The position numbers were made by a program, and so were the translations under genes. From the NCBI GenBank assembly GCA_019119045.1, contig DWXS01000007.1:1-39109 (forward strand): 39,109 nt of DNA. The letters run 5' to 3'. This DNA is from Candidatus Mailhella merdavium. GTDB lineage: Bacteria > Desulfobacterota > Desulfovibrionia > Desulfovibrionales > Desulfovibrionaceae. The notes beneath the pieces were generated by a model that was not told the DNA's origin, searched no databases, and saw only the letters and a list, made by a program, of their open reading frames with translations. Positions 33,158 to 39,109 of the stretch are shown here, one piece after another (within the stretch, counting starts at the first letter, position 1; every line of letters begins with the position of its first letter).

Positions 33158-34789
33158 ATGTTTGTACCCGTACCCGCGCCTGCGGAAATGACGCAATGGG
33201 ATGCGTCGGCTCTGGAATGGGGAGTGCCTGCGGATGTGCTGATGGAAAATGCCGCCCGCGAAGCCTTGAGCGCGCTGCGTACCGTGCTTGCCGCAAAAAA
33301 ACGGACGCTGTACGGTTCCCGCGTCCTGCTTCTCATGGGGAGCGGCAACAACGGCGGAGATGCCGCCTGTCTGGCGCGGCATCTGCTGGACGAAGGGGCT
33401 GTTCCTCTTGTTGTCCATGCCCGCGCTCTCTCGCGTATGCGCGGATCTGCCGGACGATTTGCCCGGCTGGCGCGCCGTCTGGGCGTATCCTTTCAGCCTC
33501 TGTCCGTTTCGGGAGATCTGACTCGTGTGTGCGCTGCCTTTCCGCCGGATATCGTGGTGGACGGCTTGCTGGGCACGGGCTTCCACGGGCAGTTGCGTCC
33601 CCGTGAGCTGAACGTGGTACGCGCTATCAACGGACTGCGTTCTTCCGCACTGATTTTTTCTCTGGATATTCCTTCCGGTCTGGACGGAGGAAACGGTCGT
33701 CCCCGGCCCGAAGCGGTGCGCGCTCATGCTACGGTGACCTTCCAGGCCGCCAAGCCGGGGCTGATTGTTCCCGATGCGCGGGAATATACGGGAGAACTTC
33801 TGGTGCGTCCCATAGGCATGCCCCGGAAGGTCATGGAACAAGCTCCCGCTTCCTTTGTCATGTGGCAGGAAAGCGAAGAAGGACGACATATTCCTCCGGC
33901 CTGCCCCCGGCACAAGGGAGAGGCCGGGCGCGTACTGGTACTTGGTGGATCGGCGGCTATGACGGGCGCACCCAGACTGACAGCTCTCGGCGCGTTGCGC
34001 GCAGGGGCCGGGCTGCTGGTTGTGGCCGCGCCTGAGGGCGCAGCCCTGCCCATACGCACGGGGCTGCCCGAGGCTGTTGTCCATGCTCTGCCCGCAGGTT
34101 CCGACGGCGGGGAATGGCATGCCGGGCAGATGGTCGTTCTGCAGGGGGAACTTGCGGCCTGCCGGGCGCATGGGGCGCTTGTGGTCGGTCCCGGCATGGG
34201 ACGCGGCAACGGTGCGGAGAAATGCGTACGCGCGCTGCTGGAAGAGCCGGACAGGCCTCCGCTGGTGCTGGATGCGGACGCGCTGTTTGCGCTGGCGCAG
34301 GAGCCGGAGCTGTTTGCGCTGCTATCATCTCGTGACGTGCTGACGCCTCATCCCGGCGAGGCAGCCGTTCTGCTCGGTCTGACGGCAGGCGAAGTTCAGG
34401 CCGATCGCTTTGCTGCTCATGCCCGCCTGCGGGAGCTGGCTCCTTCATGCTGGGTGCTTAAAGGGGAAGGGACTCTGAGCGGAGCGGCAGGGACGCCCCT
34501 GTGTCTTTCCCCCTGGTCTGTTCCTCAGCTTGCCGTGGGAGGCTCGGGCGATGTTCTCGCCGGAGTGATCGCTGCGTTGCTGGCTTCCGGTCAGGATGCC
34601 GTGCGGGCCGCCGCGCTGGGAGTGGAGATTCATGCCCGTGCGGGCCTGTTTCTGGCGGAACGGTGGCCGGATCGGGGCAACGGCCCGCGGGAGATCGCGG
34701 ATGCCGTGTCCCTTGCGCGGGCCGCGATGGATATTCCCAGACCGGGTGAGGAAGAGTTGCGTTGCGCCGCATACAGCCTGAAAGGCTGA
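33158..34789 (+). CDS. nnr: Bifunctional NAD(P)H-hydrate epimerase / ADP-dependent NAD(P)H-hydrate dehydratase
   Basis: 543-residue fusion that repairs hydrated NADH and NADPH. The N-terminal YjeF domain (about 1-220) shows LMGSGNNGGDAACLARHLL, DGLLGTGFHGQLR and SLDIPSGLDGGNGRP, the epimerase signatures. The C-terminal ribokinase-like domain (about 245-520) shows RVLVLGGSAAMTGAPRLTAL, VVGPGMGRGNGAEK, VLDADALFAL, LTPHPGEAAVLLGLT and the catalytic VGGSGDVLAG. GGGAGG lies seven bases before the ATG, right at the acpS stop. The fused form is the normal bacterial arrangement. Confidence 0.96.
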   Translation: MFVPVPAPAEMTQWDASALEWGVPADVLMENAAREALSALRTVLAAKKRTLYGSRVLLLMGSGNNGGDAACLARHLLDEGAVPLVVHARALSRMRGSAGRFARLARRLGVSFQPLSVSGDLTRVCAAFPPDIVVDGLLGTGFHGQLRPRELNVVRAINGLRSSALIFSLDIPSGLDGGNGRPRPEAVRAHATVTFQAAKPGLIVPDAREYTGELLVRPIGMPRKVMEQAPASFVMWQESEEGRHIPPACPRHKGEAGRVLVLGGSAAMTGAPRLTALGALRAGAGLLVVAAPEGAALPIRTGLPEAVVHALPAGSDGGEWHAGQMVVLQGELAACRAHGALVVGPGMGRGNGAEKCVRALLEEPDRPPLVLDADALFALAQEPELFALLSSRDVLTPHPGEAAVLLGLTAGEVQADRFAAHARLRELAPSCWVLKGEGTLSGAAGTPLCLSPWSVPQLAVGGSGDVLAGVIAALLASGQDAVRAAALGVEIHARAGLFLAERWPDRGNGPREIADAVSLARAAMDIPRPGEEELRCAAYSLKG

Positions 34790-34897
34790 AAAACGAGTGC
34801 CGTGAACGAGTCGCAGCGTCGCGGGCATAAGATATCTGTTCTGCGTCGATTTTCAGAAATATGGACATTCAACCCTCAACCCTGCGGAGTCATCGAC

Positions 34898-35473
34898 ATG
34901 GCCTGGCTGCTGGAACATGCTGGAGAAACGGAGCAACTGGGGCGGATTATCGGAGAACGGCTGGCCGGAGCCTCGGACACGCCCTGGGAACGGCTCCGCG
35001 CTCTTTATCTGCGCGGTACGCTGGGCAGTGGAAAAACGACGCTGACTCGGGGACTTGTGGCGGTTCTGCCCGGAGGAGAGTCCGCAGAGGTGGCAAGTCC
35101 AAGCTTTACGTTGTGCAACATATACCCCACCCGCCCGACGCTGCTGCATGCGGATTTATATCGCCTGGGGGACAGCTCTTCGGCTGCGCTTGGGGAATTG
35201 CCGGAAGACATGGAAGAGGCTCTGGACAGCGGCGCGCTGCTGGTGCTGGAGTGGCCCGAATTTCTTGCGCCCGACCTGTGGGAAGAAAACCGCCTGGAAA
35301 TAGAACTTCGTCCCGTGCCCGCCGCGGAGGGAAGGGAAAATCTGGACATTCCGGAGCAGTCGTGCGAAATGAAACGGTTGGCGGTGATAACGGCGCATGG
35401 CCCTGCGGGGGCGGCCCTGCTGGAAGCTTTGCGTTCCGAACTGTCATCGCGCTTCGCCGTGCGCGAGGCATGA
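34898..35473 (+). CDS. tsaE: tRNA threonylcarbamoyladenosine biosynthesis ATPase TsaE
   Basis: 191 residues. The Walker A motif is LRGTLGSGKTTLTRGLV (about residues 39-55). SPSFTLCNIY, LLHADLYRLGD and LLVLEWPEFL are the conserved TsaE blocks, including the Trp-Pro-Glu. TsaE powers the TsaB/TsaD complex that makes t6A-37 in tRNAs. The C-terminal part runs about 35 residues beyond usual TsaE length (EMKRLAVITAHGPAGAALLE). The ATG at 34898 is chosen because similarity starts there and GGAG lies eight bases upstream; a GTG 32 codons earlier keeps the frame but adds nothing recognisable. lysC begins about 50 bases after its stop. Confidence 0.92.
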   Translation: MAWLLEHAGETEQLGRIIGERLAGASDTPWERLRALYLRGTLGSGKTTLTRGLVAVLPGGESAEVASPSFTLCNIYPTRPTLLHADLYRLGDSSSAALGELPEDMEEALDSGALLVLEWPEFLAPDLWEENRLEIELRPVPAAEGRENLDIPEQSCEMKRLAVITAHGPAGAALLEALRSELSSRFAVREA

Positions 35474-35524
35474 GCCTTATCCTGTCTTCCCAGTGGGGAG
35501 GAAGTTTAGCGGGGAACTATTGAC

Positions 35525-36757
35525 ATGCGGATTCTGGTGCAGAAATTCGGCGGGACTTCCGTTGCCGATCTGGAATGCATGAAAAAGGTGCGCGGGAAAG
35601 TACGGAACGCTCTGGCTTTGGGGTATAAGCTGGTCGTTGTGCTTTCCGCACGTTCGGGCCGAACCAATGCCTTGCTGGAAATGGCCCATCATTGGTCGGA
35701 TGAACCCGATCCTGCCGAAATGGATGTGCTTTTAACAACCGGCGAGCAGGAATCCGTGGCCTTGTTCGCTATGCTGTTGCAGGACGACGGCATCAAGGCC
35801 CGTTCGCTGCTGGGCTTTCAAGTGCCCATTCTGACGGACGGCGACTTTGGCAGTGCGCGTATTCAGTCCATCGACGCGGCCATGCTTCGGCGCGAGCTGG
35901 AAAAATATGATGTGCTGGTCATGGCCGGTTTTCAGGGTTGTACGGCGGACGGACGCCTGACCACGCTGGGACGCGGCGGATCCGACACCTCGGCCGTGGC
36001 CGTTGCTGCCGCGCTCGGCAGTGTGGAATGCCATATTTATACCGATGTGGACGGGGTATATACCACGGATCCGCGCATGTGCAGCGAAGCCCGCAAGATC
36101 GAGCGCATCAGTTACGACGAAATGCTGGAAATGTCTTCCATGGGAGCAAAGGTTCTGCAGATCCGCTCCGTGGAATTTGCCAAGAAATACAAGGTACCCG
36201 TGCGGGTCCGCTCCACGTTCAGCGACGATCCCGGCACGCTGGTCACACAGGAGGATGACATGATGGAGTCGGTGCTCGTTTCGGGCATTGCATATGACAA
36301 GGATCAGGCCCGGGTGACCTTGTGCGGCATTCCCGACAAGCCCGGCATTTCCGCCGCAATTTTCGTCCCTCTGGCAGAAAAGGGCGTGCTGGTGGACATG
36401 ATCGTCCAGAAGGCCAGTCGCGAAGGCATCACCGACATGACGTTCACGGTGTCTCGCAAGGATGTGAAGCGCGCTGTGGATATCGTCGAGGAAGTGCGTC
36501 ACTCCATCGGCGGAGAATGTGTGGAAACCGATCTCAACGTGGCCAAGGTTTCCGTGATCGGCGTGGGCATGCGCAATCACAGCGGCGTTGCCGCCCGGGC
36601 TTTTGCCGCGCTGCATCAGGCGGATATCAACATCAACATGATCAGCACGTCTGAAATCAAGATATCCTGCCTTATCGACGAACGGGAAGTGGAAAAGGCC
36701 GTGCAGACCCTGCACAAGGAATTCAATCTCCGCCTTTCCGCCGTGGAAGCGCAGTAA
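35525..36757 (+). CDS. lysC: Aspartate kinase
   Basis: 410 residues of the short, allosteric class. The kinase part shows MRILVQKFGGTSVADLE, TTGEQESVALFAMLL, GFQGCTADGRLTTLGRGGSD and TDVDGVYTTDPR, all catalytic or substrate-binding blocks. The last ~145 residues hold two ACT modules (GIPDKPGISAAIFVPLAEKG and GVGMRNHSGVAARAFAALHQ), so feedback control by Lys and/or Thr is likely. It opens the lysine/threonine/methionine pathway. The ATG at 35525 follows a GGGGA about nine bases upstream. cimA follows ten bases after the stop, grouping two amino-acid entry enzymes. Confidence 0.96.
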   Translation: MRILVQKFGGTSVADLECMKKVRGKVRNALALGYKLVVVLSARSGRTNALLEMAHHWSDEPDPAEMDVLLTTGEQESVALFAMLLQDDGIKARSLLGFQVPILTDGDFGSARIQSIDAAMLRRELEKYDVLVMAGFQGCTADGRLTTLGRGGSDTSAVAVAAALGSVECHIYTDVDGVYTTDPRMCSEARKIERISYDEMLEMSSMGAKVLQIRSVEFAKKYKVPVRVRSTFSDDPGTLVTQEDDMMESVLVSGIAYDKDQARVTLCGIPDKPGISAAIFVPLAEKGVLVDMIVQKASREGITDMTFTVSRKDVKRAVDIVEEVRHSIGGECVETDLNVAKVSVIGVGMRNHSGVAARAFAALHQADININMISTSEIKISCLIDEREVEKAVQTLHKEFNLRLSAVEAQ

Positions 36758-36767
36758 CGGGGACGCC

Positions 36768-38387
36768 ATGAGCAGGGAATACGCTCTCTATGACACCACA
36801 TTGCGCGACGGCGCACAGTGCGAGGACATGCAGCTCACCACGCCGGACAAGGTGAAGATCGCTCTGCGTCTGGACGAGCTGGGCATGGACTACATCGAGG
36901 GCGGCTGGCCCGGCGCGAACCCCGTGGACAGCGAGTTCTTCCGCGAAGTGGTGTCCTACAGGCTGAAGACGGCAAAAATCTCCGCCTTCGGCAGTACGCA
37001 TCACCCTTCACATACGGCGGAAAACGATCCCACGCTCATGGCGCTGCTTGCCTGCGGCGCACGGGTTCTGACCATTTTCGGCAAGTCCAGCGAACGTCAT
37101 GCCCGCGACGCTCTGCGTCTGGAGCCTTCCAGAAATCTGGATATCATCCGGGATTCCGTGGCATTTCTGCGTTCCCGGGCGGAAGAAGTCTTCTTTGACG
37201 CCGAGCATTTTTTCGACGGCTGGAAGGAAAACCGCGACTACACGCTGGAAGCGTTGAAGCGCGCGCATGAGGCGGGAGCCGCTGCGCTGGTGCTGTGCGA
37301 TACCAACGGGGGCACACTGCCCGAAGAAATCGCCGCCATTACCGCCGAGGTTGCGCGGGAACTGCCCGACGCGGTGCTGGGCATTCATGCCCATAACGAT
37401 TGCGAACTGGGAGTCGCCAATACTCTGGCGGCCGTGCAGGCCGGGGCCCGACATATTCAGGGTACGGTGAACGGCGTGGGGGAACGCTGCGGAAACGCCA
37501 ATCTCTGTTCCGTCATTCCCGTGCTGGAATTGAAAATGGGCAAACACTGTCTGCCGGAAGGGGCGTTGCCCCAGCTGGCCGCGGCATCACGGTATGTTTC
37601 CGAAGTGGCCAATATGCCGCCCTTCAGCCGTCAGCCCTTTGTGGGGCGTTCGGCCTTCGCGCATAAGGGAGGCGTGCATGTAAGCGCCGTCAACCGCGAT
37701 TCTACCCTGTATGAACATATCCGGCCGGAAAGCGTGGGCAACAGTCAGCGCATTCTGATTACCGAACTTGGCGGACGCAGCAATATCGTCTCTCTGGCGC
37801 GGCGTTTCGGCTTTCATCTGGATAAGGATGAGCCTGTCGTCAAGGGCCTGTTCAACGAACTCAAGAAGAAGGCCAGCCAGGGCTATGATTATGCTGCGGC
37901 CGAGGCCAGCGTGGAACTGCTGCTGCTGCGCAAACTCGCCAGGCGCGGCGTGCGTGAATTTTTCCGCCTGCATAAGCTGCGCGTGCTGGAAACCAAGGAC
38001 GGCGAAGGCGCGCCTCTGGCCGAGGCCACGGTGATGGTCGAGGTCGAGGGTGTTGTGGAACATACCGCCGCCACAGGTCAGGGGCCGGTCAATGCTCTGG
38101 ACAATGCCCTGCGCAAGGCTCTGCTGCCCTTTTATCCCCGCCTTGCCGAAATGCGGCTGCGTGACTTCAAGGTGCGTGTGCTGACCGCAAGCGCGGGCGG
38201 AGGAGGGGAAGACGCTACGGGAACCGCAGCCGTTACCAGAGTTCTGATAGAAAGCGCGGACAGCGAGGGGGCATGGGTGACGGTCGGCGTTTCCTATGAC
38301 ATCATAGAAGCCAGCTGGCAGGCTCTTGCGGATTCCGTGATCTACAAGCTCTATCGGGATGAGTGGACTTCACACGGGCCGGAGTGA
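36768..38387 (+). CDS. cimA: (R)-citramalate synthase
   Basis: 539-residue member of the isopropylmalate/citramalate synthase family. ALYDTTLRDGAQCEDMQLT and YIEGGWPGANP are at the start; the Trp-Pro-Gly pattern marks the CimA type rather than LeuA. HAHNDCELGVANTLAAVQAG and GTVNGVGERCGNANL are the metal and acetyl-CoA motifs, and FAHKGGVHVSAV closes the catalytic part. The C-terminal ~150 residues form the LeuA-like regulatory dimer domain. It joins pyruvate and acetyl-CoA to citramalate, giving isoleucine without threonine deaminase. It ends the plus-strand block. Confidence 0.95.
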   Translation: MSREYALYDTTLRDGAQCEDMQLTTPDKVKIALRLDELGMDYIEGGWPGANPVDSEFFREVVSYRLKTAKISAFGSTHHPSHTAENDPTLMALLACGARVLTIFGKSSERHARDALRLEPSRNLDIIRDSVAFLRSRAEEVFFDAEHFFDGWKENRDYTLEALKRAHEAGAAALVLCDTNGGTLPEEIAAITAEVARELPDAVLGIHAHNDCELGVANTLAAVQAGARHIQGTVNGVGERCGNANLCSVIPVLELKMGKHCLPEGALPQLAAASRYVSEVANMPPFSRQPFVGRSAFAHKGGVHVSAVNRDSTLYEHIRPESVGNSQRILITELGGRSNIVSLARRFGFHLDKDEPVVKGLFNELKKKASQGYDYAAAEASVELLLLRKLARRGVREFFRLHKLRVLETKDGEGAPLAEATVMVEVEGVVEHTAATGQGPVNALDNALRKALLPFYPRLAEMRLRDFKVRVLTASAGGGGEDATGTAAVTRVLIESADSEGAWVTVGVSYDIIEASWQALADSVIYKLYRDEWTSHGPE

Positions 38388-38426
38388 TTAGTATGCCGCG
38401 CTGAGACGTGCAGACCATATTCGGAA

Positions 38427-38461
38427 CGGGGGTGAACGAGATTGTTTCGCCCCCTGTTTTT
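38427..38461 (+). terminator. Intrinsic terminator after cimA
   Basis: ACGGGGGTGAAC pairs with GTTTCGCCCCC (one bulge, one wobble) around GAGATT, followed by TGTTTTT. It closes the acpS-cimA block. Confidence 0.75.
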
Positions 38462-39109
38462 ATATGTATGGGAATGTGTTTTTTTGTTCATGAATTGCTG
38501 CCGGAAATTATGTTTATTTGCTGACGACTGTTTCATGTCTTTGTTTCATGTATTCGCAAGGTATATTTCATAAAATAAAATAAGATGACTGATAAGTATT
38601 ATAATTTTTTTATAGTGTCTATTGGTATGTAATTATAAACAATATAAATGTTTGTAAAATTTTTGATTGGTATATATTTTAAATAAATATACTTCTATAT
38701 ATTATCTATAATTTTTATATTGAATAATAAAATTGTTGATATTATATACTAAATTTTTAATGTTTTTATTTGAGTATCTTGCAGATTATATCTTATGTAA
38801 ATTTTTATTGCTATGGCGATTTGATTTTATACTTAATCCCCTACGGAAAAGTGCTTTTCATTTTCTGTTTTGTCCGTCGATGAGATGCTATTCTTGCAGT
38901 GTATAGGCTGCTTTTGTTAAAGTATGATAGTGATTTTAAATAGGTTCATTCCCTGCTCTCCTCGAGAGCAGGGGGGAAGGCAGTGAAAAACAAATGAGCC
39001 GTATCAACTCCTTTTTCTATAAAATGAAAAATAAGCGCTGTAGGGCATATATTTTGCATTATATAAAGTAACCGGGAGAAAAAGCAGTCTATTTTCAGGA
39101 TGTATGTAC
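38462..39109. other. Very AT-rich terminal region
   Basis: Nearly 650 bases with no supported gene. About 38560-38800 is extremely rich in A and T, against a GC-rich average elsewhere. A short frame at 38994-39071 encodes 25 Lys/Arg-rich residues (MSRINSFFYKMKNKRCRAYI then LHYIK) but has no well-placed ribosome site. The next gene probably lies beyond the window. Confidence 0.5.
38951..38973. repeat. Perfect 10-bp hairpin in AT-rich region
   Basis: CCCTGCTCTC (38951-38960) and GAGAGCAGGG (38964-38973) pair perfectly around CTC. No T-run follows on either strand. Confidence 0.6.

Noticed and set aside
38560..38800. CRISPR array or tandem repeats in the AT-rich end
   Set aside because: Only short A/T-simple similarities; no regularly spaced repeat unit could be found.
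38994..39071. 25-codon frame as a real small protein gene
   Set aside because: The nearest GGAAGG is about 13 bases from the ATG, too far; kept only as an observation.

Overview
The window is a piece of a bacterial chromosome, GC-rich in its genes with a few very AT-rich intergenic stretches. Gene content and order (acpS-nnr-tsaE-lysC-cimA; xseA-xseB-ispA-dxs next to proS-ispG; a tandem-ACT protein; a TRAP transporter with a sulfatase-like enzyme) suggest a Desulfovibrionaceae-type member of the Desulfobacterota, plausibly gut-associated. This is inferred from remembered gene orders and protein style; no 16S or dsr gene is present to confirm it.

Left end (1-4320, minus strand): an uptake and hydrolysis locus. 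A sulfatase-superfamily hydrolase comes first, then a TRAP binding protein (DctP) and a fused TRAP permease (DctQM) cut by the window edge. A near-consensus sigma-54 promoter precedes the hydrolase, with a 17-bp palindrome and a direct repeat at enhancer distance. The hydrolase has Thr where sulfatases carry the formylglycine Cys/Ser, so it may not be a true sulfatase.

4339-5122 (plus): tatA and a tandem-ACT protein, ending at a terminator shared with the converging block. 5210-10675 (minus): a complete GDP-L-fucose route, manC, manB, gmd, fcl, with no glycosyltransferase nearby. A 135-bp inverted-repeat element lies between manB and gmd. Upstream is trmFO, unusually joined in frame to a membrane-anchored N-terminal domain; it diverges from an EF-G-like GTPase gene across a promoter region full of inverted repeats.

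15520-25614 (minus): housekeeping genes: rarD-like permease, ispG, proS, xseA, an M23 peptidase, xseB, ispA, dxs, then tRNA-Leu(UAA). Three of them (ispG, ispA, dxs) serve isoprenoid synthesis. 25799-31428 (minus): a stand-alone SLOG-like protein, a glycine-zipper lipoprotein, an RRM protein with a structured leader, mutL and a UDP-xylose synthase.

31666-38387 (plus): a DMT permease, acpS, the bifunctional NAD(P)HX repair enzyme, tsaE, lysC and cimA, followed by a terminator. The last 650 bases are very AT-rich, with one strong hairpin and no convincing gene.

The best candidates for something new are the Thr-type hydrolase/TRAP locus under sigma-54, the TrmFO fusion, the orphan SLOG protein and the inverted-repeat element. 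No CRISPR array, transposase, prophage or recognisable defence island was seen.
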